Notes: generated by a model not told the origin, from the sequence alone. Shown: positions 24,433-33,362, counted from the stretch's first letter. The stretch is DNA of 64,000 bases from an uncultured Lachnospiraceae bacterium (GCA_910577785.1 CAJTNT010000017.1:16320-80319), one strand, 5' to 3'. Made by a program: numbers and translations.

Positions 24433-25364
24433 AGCTTCTGCCGCTTCCCGTCATAAACGGAAAATTCCCGCTTCCCCCCTGCCCCGGACTGCAGAAACAC
24501 AAAGCGCTCAAAAAAACCCCGCTCTATCCACTGGGAGAGGTATGCCTTGTCCTTCCATTCCTCCATCCCCCCCAGATGCATGGTGCCAAGGATGCGGCAG
24601 CCGCAGTGGAGCGCCTCTTCCACTGCCTGGCAGTCCTCCTGCGTCCCCAGCTCGTCTACTGCCAGCACCTGGGGAGACATGCTGCGCACCAGAAGGCGCA
24701 TCCCTACTGCCTTAGGGCAGGCATCCAGCACATCGGTGCGGCATCCTAGGTCATTCTGCGGAATCCCGAAATAACAGGCCGCCACCTCGCTGCGCTCATC
24801 CACCAGCCCTACCTTCTGCCCCGGCAATCCTCCCGACCCCTCGGACAGCAGTCGGATGCAGTCCCGCAGCATCGTCGTCTTGCCAACGCCCGGCGGCGAT
24901 AAAATCAATGTATTGTAAATGCCCCTCTCCGTGATCAGCCAGGGGAGCACGTCCCTCGCACAGCCCCTCTTCTGCCTGGCCACACGGACATTCAGCCCGC
25001 AGATGCTGCGTATTGCCACAATCTGGCCTTTCTCACAGACGGCTTTGCCCACGACGCCCACCCTATGGCCGCCGCGGATAGTGAAGAACCCTTCGCGTAT
25101 CTCTTCTTCCAATGCATACATAGAATACTGGCTCATACGGTTCAGCGTTTCCTTCATATCGGAATCCTTCCAGAAATAGCCTTCTCCTGCCCTGCCCTGG
25201 AACAGCCCTCGGGTAGGGCTCCAGAAATATTCCCCGCCCTTTCCCAAAGCCATCACAGGCTGCCCTACCCGCAGGCGGATTTCCTCCGGCTCTGCGCCCT
25301 GCTCGAATAATGCCCTGCAAAATGGGCGGAACGCGCCTGGGAAGGCATTGATGATTTCCTCCAT
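24426..25364 (-). CDS. spoIIIAA: Stage III sporulation ATPase AA
   Basis: The 312-residue AAA-type ATPase is related to secretion ATPases. Visible are the Walker A motif SPPGVGKTTMLRD, Walker B-like KVGLVDERSE and QVLAVDELGT, and the N-terminal EEIRLRVGQPV. It powers assembly or transport through the feeding-tube complex. AGGAGG lies 8 bases before the chosen ATG; a start 36 bases upstream is possible. It is the first gene of the operon, behind a sigma-E-like promoter at 25408-25437. Confidence 0.96.
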   Translation of the reverse strand: MEEIINAFPGAFRPFCRALFEQGAEPEEIRLRVGQPVMALGKGGEYFWSPTRGLFQGRAGEGYFWKDSDMKETLNRMSQYSMYALEEEIREGFFTIRGGHRVGVVGKAVCEKGQIVAIRSICGLNVRVARQKRGCARDVLPWLITERGIYNTLILSPPGVGKTTMLRDCIRLLSEGSGGLPGQKVGLVDERSEVAACYFGIPQNDLGCRTDVLDACPKAVGMRLLVRSMSPQVLAVDELGTQEDCQAVEEALHCGCRILGTMHLGGMEEWKDKAYLSQWIERGFFERFVFLQSGAGGKREFSVYDGKRQKLC

Positions 25365-25407
25365 GAGTTGTCCCTCCTTTCCGTCCCCTTCCTCCCTCAC
25401 CTGCTTT

Positions 25408-25437
25408 CATTTATATGTGCTTCCCAGAGGGAATATT
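25408..25437 (-). promoter_or_regulatory. Sigma-E-type promoter of the spoIIIA operon
   Basis: On the minus strand AATATT-type -35 (core 25431-25435) and CATATAAAT (25408-25416) are separated by 14 bases. This matches the mother-cell sigma-E pattern (ATA near -35, CATA near -10), and the operon is a known sigma-E target in other spore formers. It lies about 45 bases upstream of spoIIIAA. Confidence 0.75.
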
Positions 25438-25450
25438 ACAGAAAATGTTG

Positions 25451-25479
25451 TTGACGAACTATCTGGAATGGATTATGAT
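25451..25479 (+). promoter_or_regulatory. Vegetative promoter of the cobalamin-uptake unit
   Basis: TTGACG (25451-25456) and TATGAT (25474-25479) are separated by 17 bases. Transcription would start at about 25486, directly before the riboswitch. Only 13 bases separate this promoter from the sigma-E promoter pointing the other way. Confidence 0.75.
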
Positions 25480-25485
25480 AAAAAC

Positions 25486-25735
25486 GGCTTGTCTGGGGAA
25501 GCAGGTGCAAATCCTGCGCGAGCCCGTCGCCGTAAGGCATGTCCCCGCATAACCTGACCAAAGGCCACAGCTTTGGGAAACGCCATTGGGGGAGATCCCC
25601 CTGAGAAGGCTGGTTAAGCGCCTGGCAGCCTATTGCCATGTACAGCTGTATAAGCAATGATACCGCAGCATGCCAAGCCGAAATATCCAGACAGGCTAAT
25701 CCCCCTGTCCTGCCGCGAACGCCGGCTTTGGGGGA
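25486..25735 (+). promoter_or_regulatory. Cobalamin (B12) riboswitch
   Basis: The leader contains the conserved B12-box elements in order: GGGGAA followed by the stem GCAGGTGCAAATCCTGC (about 25515-25536), the GCCACAG segment near 25564, and GGGGGAGATCCCCC with a following GAGAAGGCTGG near 25590-25612. Downstream, CCCCC (25701-25705) can pair with GGGGG (25730-25734) around an inner GCCG/CGGC stem, a plausible expression platform 36 bases before the start codon. Repression by adenosyl- or methylcobalamin is expected from the family. The aptamer is about 155 nt; boundaries are approximate. Confidence 0.88.
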
Positions 25736-25769
25736 GTTACCATACCCAAAACGAAAGGAGCAAAAGAAT

Positions 25770-26216
25770 ATGATATGGAAATGCAGTAAAAAACGATTGC
25801 CATACATCCTTTGTATCGCGCTTATTGTGGCTATGGCGCTGTTTACATCCGGCTGTAATGGCAGCAGCGCGCCTTCTGGCGCTGCAGGGAATACCCAGGC
25901 AGACAGCCACATCCTGGGGGAAGGGGATACAGAATTTACCTTCCAGGTAGTGGATCTGGCTGGCCACGAGGAAGAATTTGAAATCCATACGGACAAAGAG
26001 ACCGTGGGGGAAGCCCTGCTGGATGCCGGGCTGATTGCCGGGGAGGAAAGCGGCTATGGGCTTTTTGTAAAGACCGTCAACGGCACCACCCTCGACTTTG
26101 AGAAAGATGGGGCATATTGGGCATTCTACATCAATGACGAATATGCACAGGCCGGCGTGGACTCCACTTCCATTACCGCGGGAGAGACTTATGCCTTCAA
26201 GGCAGAAAAGCAGTGA
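25770..26216 (+). CDS. DUF4430 lipoprotein, probable corrinoid-binding partner
   Basis: The 148-residue protein has a signal peptide with lipobox LFTSGC (Cys28), a Ser/Gly-rich linker and a DUF4430 domain with TVGEALLDAGLIAG, GLFVKTVNG and AYWAFYINDEYAQAGVDS. DUF4430 is shared with the C-terminal domain of transcobalamin-type proteins. Placement under a B12 riboswitch and overlap with an ECF S-component indicate a role in corrinoid capture at the cell surface; that role is inference. AAAGGAG lies 9 bases before the ATG; longer in-frame versions would translate the riboswitch. Confidence 0.85.
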   Translation: MIWKCSKKRLPYILCIALIVAMALFTSGCNGSSAPSGAAGNTQADSHILGEGDTEFTFQVVDLAGHEEEFEIHTDKETVGEALLDAGLIAGEESGYGLFVKTVNGTTLDFEKDGAYWAFYINDEYAQAGVDSTSITAGETYAFKAEKQ

Positions 26217-26734
26217 AGCTGACGGTCCGCGAAATGGCCGTATTCGGGATGCTGGGGGCGGTGATGTACGCCTCCAAATTCCTGATGGAGCTGGCGCCAA
26301 ATATCCACCTGCTGGGCGTATTCACCATTGCCTTCACCGTCGTCTACCGCAGGAAGGCGCTGTACCCCATCTATGTCTATGTCTTCCTAAACGGTATATT
26401 CAGCGGCTTTGCCAGCTGGTGGATCCCTTACCTGTACCTATGGACTGTCCTCTGGGGAGCCGTGATGCTGCTGCCAAAGAACATGCCCCCCAAAGCCCGG
26501 CCCCTCGTCTATATGGCTGTATGCGCCGCGCATGGCTTCCTGTTTGGCACACTGTATGCCCCGGCACAGGCTCTGCTCTACGGGCTGAGCCTACAGGGCA
26601 TGGTGGCCTGGATTATCGCCGGCCTCCCCTGGGACTGCATCCATGGCGTCAGCAATTTTTTCTGCGGGGCACTGATCGCGCCGCTGGTGTCCCTCCTGCG
26701 GATGGCGGAGCGGAATATGTCACGGGGCAATTAA
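26213..26734 (+). CDS. ECF transporter S-component, predicted cobalamin-specific
   Basis: The 173-residue protein has about six membrane helices and the small-S-component pattern, with MKLTVREMAVFGMLGAVMYA at the start. The start codon is GTG and overlaps the previous stop (GTGA), so translation is coupled. ECF S-components bind a vitamin and dock on a shared EcfAA'T module encoded elsewhere. Specificity for cobalamin or a precursor is inferred from the riboswitch and the DUF4430 partner. Confidence 0.85.
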   Translation: MKLTVREMAVFGMLGAVMYASKFLMELAPNIHLLGVFTIAFTVVYRRKALYPIYVYVFLNGIFSGFASWWIPYLYLWTVLWGAVMLLPKNMPPKARPLVYMAVCAAHGFLFGTLYAPAQALLYGLSLQGMVAWIIAGLPWDCIHGVSNFFCGALIAPLVSLLRMAERNMSRGN

Positions 26735-26793
26735 AAGCATGGAAAACAGGCATGGAACTTCATCAAGATTGATTTAAGACAGATACAAAATGC

Positions 26794-29205
26794 TTACTTT
26801 TGGGGCAGGTAGGCAGATATGCGAAGGGCAGCGCCTTCCGGGATAATGGTAATCTGTCCGGTTTCTGCGGTGCAGAGGATGTGGCTGCCGGCCTGTGAGA
26901 GGCGTTCCATGGCTTCCCTGCCGGGATGGCCGTAGGAATTGCCCTGGCCGCAGGAAATGGCTGTAAGCCTGGGGGAAAGGGCGTCCAGGAATGGCTGGCT
27001 GTTAGAGCCGTTGGAGCCGTGGTGCGCCGCTTTATAGAGGTCTATCTTATGGAGACGGTATTGTTCCAAATACCCATCCCGCAGGATCTGCTGTTCCTGC
27101 CCGGCGGCAATATCTCCGCTAAAAAGGCCTGTAAAAGAATGATGCCGCAGAGAGACAACCAGTGACGCGGCATTGCGGCCAGCATGACGGGCAGATTCAG
27201 ATTCTGTGGATAGGTCTGGGGGATGGAGGGCTGTAAAAACAGCATCTCCCGTCCCAAATTGGGCGCCCGGGGCGGCGTAGAGGATTTGGCAGCCGGACTT
27301 TTCCGCTAATTCCAGCAGATTTTGGCATGCCTCATCTGGAACGATTCCTCTGGCCAGGATCAGGGATTCAATGGGATAGCCCGCTTCGAGGAGTTCCTCC
27401 AGGCCGCTGATATGATCCTGGTCTGCATGGGATACGATCCAGCCTTTGATGGAAGGGATGCCTTTTGACTTCAGGAAGGGGAGGATACGGTATCTCCCCA
27501 CCTGCTTGACGTCGCTGCTGCCGCCGTCAATGAAGAAATGGCCGCCTGCTTCTGTCTGGATGAAAATGCCGTCCCCCTGGCCTACGTCAAGGATATGGAT
27601 TGCAAATTGCTTTTCCCTGCGCACGAAAAGGAGAGCGCATAGGGCGAGGAGAATGCCCAGCTTCCACTTTTGCTTCCTGCGGTAATGAAGCATGCATAGC
27701 GCTGCAATCAGAACCAGGTAATACAGCAGGATAAGGGGGAACGGCGGTTTGCCAGTAAGCAGCGCCGCGCCAGGCAGCGACAGGGATTTCTGGCAGATCC
27801 ATTCCTGGAAGGAAAGCAGGAGGCTGGCAGGCATTAAGATTGCCTTTCCCAGAATCCCCGCCAGACAGCCGGCTGCCGCCCCACAGATCCCCAGGAATAA
27901 AAGAATACCCATAAATGGGAGGATACAGGCATTGACGGCCACGCTATAACAGGAACATTCATAATAGAAAGATAAAGACAGGGGCAGGGTCGCCAATTGG
28001 ATGCATGCGCTCGCCAAAAAAGTTTCCCGCATGCTGCCTGCTGCTTTTCTTAAGAGTTTGCCAAACAAGGGAACGGCTTCCATCTTCTTCCCGGCTGCCT
28101 CATCCTCTTCTGCCGAGGGAGCCTGAGGGCGGAGAACTTTGGCCACAACGGTTATGCCCATAACCGCACCATAGGAGAAAAGGAACCCGGCATAATCCAC
28201 CACAAAGGGGTTGTCCCAGATTTGGACGGCAGCGCTTAGGGAAAGGGCGGTCAGGGAATCGTATGTGTAGCCGGTAGCGATGGCGGCCATAGACAGGAGA
28301 AACATCAGCAGGGCGCGCACTGTGGATAGTTCCATCCCCGAGAGGCTGGCGAAGCTGTATACCATCCCTGAAGAAAGCAGGGCAGACAGCCCCTGGGGGC
28401 AGCGCAGCCTGCGCAGCAGCCGGAAAACTCCCATGCCAATCAGCGAGACGTGCAGGCCGGAAATCGCCAGTATATGGGAAATGCCAGCGCTTTGGTAAAG
28501 CTCTTTTAACTCCCTGTCTAAGAGGGATTTGTCGCCCAAGGCCATATTTGCCATCACTCCGGCCTGCTTTGGGGGCAGAGAACGCTTCAGGGACTCTCTT
28601 AATTTTTTCCGCAAATCCTGGAGGAAGCTCCCATATCTGCTTTCCTTGCCGGCAGCTTTCCATTCCTGCTGCGCATAGACGCGGAAACTGATGTTTTTGC
28701 TGCGGTAATATTCTTTTTCGTTGAAATTTCCTTGGTTGCGGGAAATCTGAAATGGCTCATATGTCCCGGCCACCTTTAGGATATTCCCGGGCTGATATGC
28801 GTTGGAACTGTAAACCAGAATCCCAGATACGGGATAAGCTTTGCTGCCCAAAAGTACTTGGGCATCCTTTAGATAATATATGAACTGCTCTTCTTTTTCT
28901 TCGATTTTGCTGACCTGACCCTGCACAAAAACCCCATCCCCTTTTGCAAAGGATTCCCCCGGCCTTTCAAATATGGCCTGCACTTCTGCGGTGTGGGTAT
29001 ATGCGGCCAAAAACAGCGCCAGGCATGCTGTGCCGCGGAGCAGGGCGGCCAGCCACGCCCTCTTTGCGCAGCGGCGCCACACTGCCTGCAAAAGGAAGGC
29101 CAAAAACAGCGCCATCCCTGCGGCAGCCCAAAGGCCTCCGCCCCTGCCATACAGCACGCCCAGCAAAAGGGACAGCGCCAGGCAGCAGCTTGTACGGTTA
29201 ACCAC
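26794..29205 (-). CDS. comEC: DNA internalization protein ComEC/Rec2
   Basis: The 803-residue protein has the three expected parts: N-terminal membrane helices with an OB-like DUF4131 region, the ComEC_N (Competence) membrane domain with HILAISGLHVSLIGMG, and a C-terminal metallo-beta-lactamase domain with ILDVGQGDGIFI, HADQDHISG and HHGSNGS. It forms the channel for single-stranded DNA entry. The start codon is GTG with AGGAGG 6 bases upstream, and it overlaps the GerMN gene by 8 bp. It is the last gene of the five-gene com operon. Confidence 0.95.
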   Translation of the reverse strand: MVNRTSCCLALSLLLGVLYGRGGGLWAAAGMALFLAFLLQAVWRRCAKRAWLAALLRGTACLALFLAAYTHTAEVQAIFERPGESFAKGDGVFVQGQVSKIEEKEEQFIYYLKDAQVLLGSKAYPVSGILVYSSNAYQPGNILKVAGTYEPFQISRNQGNFNEKEYYRSKNISFRVYAQQEWKAAGKESRYGSFLQDLRKKLRESLKRSLPPKQAGVMANMALGDKSLLDRELKELYQSAGISHILAISGLHVSLIGMGVFRLLRRLRCPQGLSALLSSGMVYSFASLSGMELSTVRALLMFLLSMAAIATGYTYDSLTALSLSAAVQIWDNPFVVDYAGFLFSYGAVMGITVVAKVLRPQAPSAEEDEAAGKKMEAVPLFGKLLRKAAGSMRETFLASACIQLATLPLSLSFYYECSCYSVAVNACILPFMGILLFLGICGAAAGCLAGILGKAILMPASLLLSFQEWICQKSLSLPGAALLTGKPPFPLILLYYLVLIAALCMLHYRRKQKWKLGILLALCALLFVRREKQFAIHILDVGQGDGIFIQTEAGGHFFIDGGSSDVKQVGRYRILPFLKSKGIPSIKGWIVSHADQDHISGLEELLEAGYPIESLILARGIVPDEACQNLLELAEKSGCQILYAAPGAQFGTGDAVFTALHPPDLSTESESARHAGRNAASLVVSLRHHSFTGLFSGDIAAGQEQQILRDGYLEQYRLHKIDLYKAAHHGSNGSNSQPFLDALSPRLTAISCGQGNSYGHPGREAMERLSQAGSHILCTAETGQITIIPEGAALRISAYLPQK

Positions 29206-30211
29206 CAGATCCCTCCTCTGTCTCGTCTATCACTTCTTCCTCCCCTTCCTTAATCTGTTCCTCCTGCGTCTTGGCACTGCCGTCCAGATAATCCAGGTTC
29301 CGCTCATAGACATCGGAGAGCTTGTATTTCTCCCGGTAGACCATGCTGTTATCCCCATTCACGGAAATCTGCACCTTATTGACATTTGGCAGCTCTGCCA
29401 AGGAGTTCACAATCGAATAGATGACAATCGGCTCTGCGACATCAAAATTCTGGCTGAGGAAGCCCTCATTCAGGTTGACAAAGCACGTCCCCTCCGAGAC
29501 GGATACCCCCAGGAGCTTTGTGCCATCCGGGATCGCCGAACGCATTTTCTGGCCGCTTGGGCCCTTCAGCAGCTGCTCCAGCACCAGCTTCTCCAGGGAA
29601 ATATTGCTGCTGTAATGCACCTCCTGCACCTCCTGCACCAGCTTAGTGCCTTTCTTGTTCGCAAAATACAGGGTAATGCTGGCGGTCTGGATGTTGTTAA
29701 TCTGCTCCCCCGGGTTCTCAATGAAGCTCTCTGCCGTCATCAACCCAATCAGGGTGCCGTTGGCATCCACCAGGGGCGTGTCCCCCACATAGAAGGAAAT
29801 GCATTCCACGCCCTCCACCTGCGTCAGTGTCCGCACAAAGGCTGCCCGGCACAGCACTTCGCTCACATTGTCCATTTCCGCATAAGCCCCGTTAAAATAC
29901 AGGTAAATCTGTGAATTTTCCAGCTTCCAGGACAGCAGCTCCACTCCTTTCGGCGCCGCCTTGCGGATATCGGGGCTGTCTGTATCCCGAAACAGCTGGT
30001 CGAGGAATTCCTGTACCATCCCCCTCGCATCCTCTGCCTGCGGCTCATAGCCCACGGCCACCGTTTTCGTTTTCTCTTTGTTGACATAGAACAGGCTATA
30101 TTCCGCATGGCTTTCCTCCTCTTCCCCGCATCCTGCCAGGCCAAGAAAAAGCGCCGGGCATAGAAGGAGCAGAAGGACGGGAAGCCAAATGCCCTTTTCC
30201 TTTCTCTTCAT
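29198..30211 (-). CDS. Lipoprotein with two GerMN domains
   Basis: The 337-residue protein has a lipoprotein signal (LALFLGLAGC-like, lipobox LAGC at Cys28) and two GerMN domains, the second containing LLKGPSGQKMRSAIPDGTKLL and NLNEGFL. GerMN domains occur in the spore germination/sporulation protein GerM and in LpqB, a partner of a mycobacterial two-component system. Here it directly follows a sensor kinase, the same association as LpqB with MtrAB, so a role in tuning the kinase is a reasonable inference. The C-terminal 40 residues are acidic and disordered. Confidence 0.88.
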   Translation of the reverse strand: MKRKEKGIWLPVLLLLLCPALFLGLAGCGEEEESHAEYSLFYVNKEKTKTVAVGYEPQAEDARGMVQEFLDQLFRDTDSPDIRKAAPKGVELLSWKLENSQIYLYFNGAYAEMDNVSEVLCRAAFVRTLTQVEGVECISFYVGDTPLVDANGTLIGLMTAESFIENPGEQINNIQTASITLYFANKKGTKLVQEVQEVHYSSNISLEKLVLEQLLKGPSGQKMRSAIPDGTKLLGVSVSEGTCFVNLNEGFLSQNFDVAEPIVIYSIVNSLAELPNVNKVQISVNGDNSMVYREKYKLSDVYERNLDYLDGSAKTQEEQIKEGEEEVIDETEEGSGG

Positions 30212-30230
30212 TCAACCTCCTAACTCTCAC

Positions 30231-31649
30231 TCACACCACATAAGCCAAAGGAATCCGCACTGTAAAGATCGTTCCTTCGCCTTCCTTGCTGTGTGCCTTA
30301 ATCGCCCCCCGATGCATTAAAATGGCATTCCTGGTAATCGCAAGCCCCAGGCCCGTCCCTTTAATCTCCCGGGAATGCGATTTATCCACCCGGAAAAACC
30401 GCTCAAAGATATGCTCCAGGGAATCCTCCGGGATGCCAATCCCAGAGTCCTCCACCCGCACATAGAAATACTTGTGGTCAGCATTCAGCGTCACATGCAC
30501 CCACCCGTCCTTCTTATTGTACTTAATCGCATTCTCTACCAGGTTATTCAGCGCAAGGGACAGCTTGACCTCATCTACCTCTGCACTCACCGGGCGGAAG
30601 CTCTCCAGCACCAGCTCAATGCTCTGCTTTTCCGCAATCGGCCTTAAGCGCTTCATAATCATTTCCATCAGCTCGTTGATGTTTACCACGGAAATATTCA
30701 GCGTCCCTGCCGAACGGTCCATCTTTACCAGGGACAGCAGGTCATTGATAATGTTGTTCTCCCGTTCAATCTCCTCCGTAATGTCCCCCATAAAATCTTT
30801 GTACAGTTCGACTGGCACATCCTCCTGGCTCAGCAGGGAATCCGCCAGTACCTTCATGGAAGTCAGCGGCGTCTTCAGCTCATGGGATACGTTGGCCACA
30901 AATTCCTGCCTGGAATCATCAATCGCGCGCATCCGGCCAAGCATCTCATTAAATGCGGTCGAAATTGCCTCCGTCTCTGTATAATCGGAAATCATCAGCT
31001 TCTCGTCCACATCCTCTGCCTGAATTTCCTCTAATGACTTGGTCATTTTGCCAAAGGGGCCTACCAGGAACTTGGCACAGAAAAAAGCGATCATTAAAAT
31101 AGCAATGCCGCTGGCAATTTCCACCATATGGGCATTGTCCCTTAAGAAATCATAATTCATCATAATGCTGTCTGTGGACACACTGACCAGCATCACGCCC
31201 AGCTGCTCCTCGGTATCGGTATTTTTCAGAGGGATTACCAGTTCAATGTAACGGTTTTGGGAATCATATTTTGTAATTTCCTCTCCCTGGAAGCTCCTGA
31301 CCACTTCTTCAGAAATAATTGTCTTCCCCGTATCCAGCCCATACGTGTCCTTTACAATCTGAAACCCCGGGTTCACCAGGAGCACCCGCCCGTCGTAAAT
31401 ATTGGAAAGCTGCTCCAGCTGCGCATTAACAACCTCCGAAGAGGTATCCGCGATATAGCCAGAAGTGACAATCTGGCTGCCAAGCACCTTGGCCTGGCTG
31501 AGTACGTCAATGCTGCGGTTCGAGACTGCCCGCCCCTCATAGCTGGCAAGAACCCCCATGCGCAATACGATATTCGGGACAATCCCCACCGCCACAATCA
31601 GCACAAACAGCCGGAACCTCAGGCTGCGATAAAATTTCAGCTTCTTCAT
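30231..31649 (-). CDS. Membrane sensor histidine kinase (PhoR/VicK type)
   Basis: The 472-residue kinase has an N-terminal membrane helix, an extracytoplasmic sensor of about 130 residues with a dCache/PAS-like fold, a second membrane helix (about 175-195), a HAMP-like linker, HisKA with NVSHELKTPLTSM and HATPase with LVENAIKYN, DSGIGIPEDSLEHIFERF and GTGLGLAITR. The cognate regulator precedes it by 35 bp. The domain order matches the WalK/PhoR group; cell-envelope sensing is likely but the stimulus is unknown. Confidence 0.92.
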   Translation of the reverse strand: MKKLKFYRSLRFRLFVLIVAVGIVPNIVLRMGVLASYEGRAVSNRSIDVLSQAKVLGSQIVTSGYIADTSSEVVNAQLEQLSNIYDGRVLLVNPGFQIVKDTYGLDTGKTIISEEVVRSFQGEEITKYDSQNRYIELVIPLKNTDTEEQLGVMLVSVSTDSIMMNYDFLRDNAHMVEIASGIAILMIAFFCAKFLVGPFGKMTKSLEEIQAEDVDEKLMISDYTETEAISTAFNEMLGRMRAIDDSRQEFVANVSHELKTPLTSMKVLADSLLSQEDVPVELYKDFMGDITEEIERENNIINDLLSLVKMDRSAGTLNISVVNINELMEMIMKRLRPIAEKQSIELVLESFRPVSAEVDEVKLSLALNNLVENAIKYNKKDGWVHVTLNADHKYFYVRVEDSGIGIPEDSLEHIFERFFRVDKSHSREIKGTGLGLAITRNAILMHRGAIKAHSKEGEGTIFTVRIPLAYVV

Positions 31650-31684
31650 CCTACCCCCCTGACTTCTATCTCACCAATCCCCGG

Positions 31685-32374
31685 CTATCCCTGGTAGTAA
31701 TAGCCCACGCCCCATTTGGTATGCACATACTTAGGCTCGCTGGGGTTGCTCTCAATCTTCTCACGCAGCCGCCGGACATGCACGTCCACGGTGCGCACAT
31801 CTCCCGGATATTCATAGCCCCAGACCAGGTTCAGCAGGTTCTCCCGGCTGTAAACCTTATTGGGGTTCAGCACCAGAAGCTCCAGCAAATCAAATTCTTT
31901 GGCAGTGACGTTGATTTCCTTGCCGAGGATGAACAGGCGCCTGCTCTCGCAGTCCAGCCGCAGATCCCCATGCTCTACAATCTTGGGGTTTTCCTCCCTG
32001 GGCGGATTGGGCGCCGTCCTGCGCATGATAGCCTTAATCCGCGCCTTTACTTCCAGGATATTGAAGGGCTTGGTAATATAGTCATCCGCCCCATATTCCA
32101 GGCCAAGGATCTTATCCATGTCATCTCCCTTTGCCGTGAGCATTACCACCGGGACAGTCGAAGACTCCCGGATCCTCTGGCAGACTTCAAAGCCGTCCAC
32201 CTTCGGCAGCATGACATCCAGCAAAACCAGGTCATACTTTTTCTCTCCCACCAGCCGCAGGGCTTCCTCACCGTCATAGGCGCAGTCCACTTCCATGCCA
32301 TCCTGCTCCAGGCTAAACCGAATGCCCTTTACAATTAATTTTTCATCATCCACTACCAGAACTTTTTTTGCCAT
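31685..32374 (-). CDS. OmpR-family response regulator
   Basis: The 229-residue regulator has a receiver (DD pocket, phospho-Asp in VLLDVMLPKVDG, Lys in TKPF) and a winged-helix Trans_reg_C domain ending in the family pattern VDVHVRRLREKIE and KWGVGYYY. It resembles WalR/PhoP regulators. It lies between comEA and the kinase, 15 bp after comEA, in one operon. AGGAGG precedes the ATG. Confidence 0.95.
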   Translation of the reverse strand: MAKKVLVVDDEKLIVKGIRFSLEQDGMEVDCAYDGEEALRLVGEKKYDLVLLDVMLPKVDGFEVCQRIRESSTVPVVMLTAKGDDMDKILGLEYGADDYITKPFNILEVKARIKAIMRRTAPNPPREENPKIVEHGDLRLDCESRRLFILGKEINVTAKEFDLLELLVLNPNKVYSRENLLNLVWGYEYPGDVRTVDVHVRRLREKIESNPSEPKYVHTKWGVGYYYQG

Positions 32375-32389
32375 CTTTCCCTCCTGCTG

Positions 32390-33223
32390 CTATTCTACCT
32401 TAACGCTGTCCTTAATCTTCGAAAATACGCCTTCTTTGATACCCTGTATCTTCATCAGGTCCTCAATCTGGGAAAAGCCTCCGTTCTCTTCCCGCCAGGC
32501 CAAGATGCTCTTCGCCTTGGCCGCGCCAATGCCTGGAAGCGCCATCAGGTCAGATTCCGTAGCCGTATTTAAATTAACCTTGCCATCTTCTGCGCCTCCG
32601 TCCGACCGCGCCCTCCCCGGCTGGCCTTCGGAAACATCCCCGCCAGGCATCCCCGGAACCGCCCCAGAACCATCTCCTGCAGATGCCCCGGCCGCCCAGG
32701 CCGCCGCTTCCTCTTTGTCCATGACATATACCATCTGCCCATCTGCCAGGAAACCCGCCTGGTTTAGGGAGCTGCTCTCTGCCTCTCCCGTCAGTCCGCC
32801 TGCCAGTTCAATCGCCTGGAAAATGCGGGCGCCCGCTGGAAGGGCATACACGCCCGGCCTTACCACCGCACCGCTCACCTGGACATAAATTAACATCTCT
32901 GCATCCGAGCCACTGCCGGCTTCCCACTGGGCATCTGCATCCGAGGCGCTTCTGCCTTCCTCACCAGAACCAAGACTGCCAGACTCCTCCTCACCAGAAC
33001 CAGGACTGCCAGACTCCTCCTCACCAGAAGCAAGACTGCCAGTCCCTTCCTCCAGGGAACCAGGACTGCCAGTCCCTTCCTCACCAGAAGCAGGCAATAA
33101 AAGACTACTCTCCCCTTCCTGCCTGCATCCGGCTACTACGCACAACAATAAAAACAGGCATACGGCATACCGTACTTTCCTGATTCTTCTAAACTCTTTT
33201 TTTCTTATTCTTATTTTTTTCAA
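32390..33223 (-). CDS. comEA: ComEA-type helix-hairpin-helix DNA-binding lipoprotein
   Basis: The 277-residue protein has a signal with lipobox VVAGC, a low-complexity Gly/Ser/Glu linker (about 38-92), an SLBB domain (MLIYVQVSGAVVRPGVYAL), a second linker and a C-terminal (HhH)2 domain with VNLNTATESDLMALPGIG. ComEA binds incoming duplex DNA at the cell surface. The linker is built from 10-residue units encoded by 30-bp direct repeats. The start is TTG with AGGTGG 7 bases upstream; no ATG occurs before the signal peptide. It is the first gene of the operon. Confidence 0.92.
   Translation of the reverse strand: MKKIRIRKKEFRRIRKVRYAVCLFLLLCVVAGCRQEGESSLLLPASGEEGTGSPGSLEEGTGSLASGEEESGSPGSGEEESGSLGSGEEGRSASDADAQWEAGSGSDAEMLIYVQVSGAVVRPGVYALPAGARIFQAIELAGGLTGEAESSSLNQAGFLADGQMVYVMDKEEAAAWAAGASAGDGSGAVPGMPGGDVSEGQPGRARSDGGAEDGKVNLNTATESDLMALPGIGAAKAKSILAWREENGGFSQIEDLMKIQGIKEGVFSKIKDSVKVE
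32955..33100 (-). repeat. 30-bp tandem repeats in comEA
   Basis: Four to five imperfect units, each encoding a variant of SGEEESGSLG, lie head to tail. The unit length keeps the frame, so copy number can change linker length without breaking the gene. Confidence 0.8.
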
Positions 33224-33290
33224 CCTTTTCCCACCTTTCGAACAATTGCTTAATTCCGATGAGAAAAGCCTTTTTCACGAATCCTTTTCT

Positions 33291-33319
33291 ATTGTAACGA
33301 AAAATTCGCTTTATGACAA
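33291..33319 (-). promoter_or_regulatory. Predicted promoter of the com operon
   Basis: TTGTCA (33314-33319) and TACAAT (33291-33296) are separated by 17 bases on the minus strand, about 68 bases before the TTG start of comEA. Confidence 0.65.
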
Positions 33320-33362
33320 GGGGATTTCGAAATTTTGTGAAATCGAAATGAGCCTGCGTACA

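Noticed and set aside
25638..25769. Longer N-terminus for the DUF4430 lipoprotein
   Set aside because: It would translate through the riboswitch expression platform and place the signal peptide internally.
28100..28663. A 187-codon minus-strand frame inside comEC
   Set aside because: It is out of frame with a well-supported comEC and has no family features.
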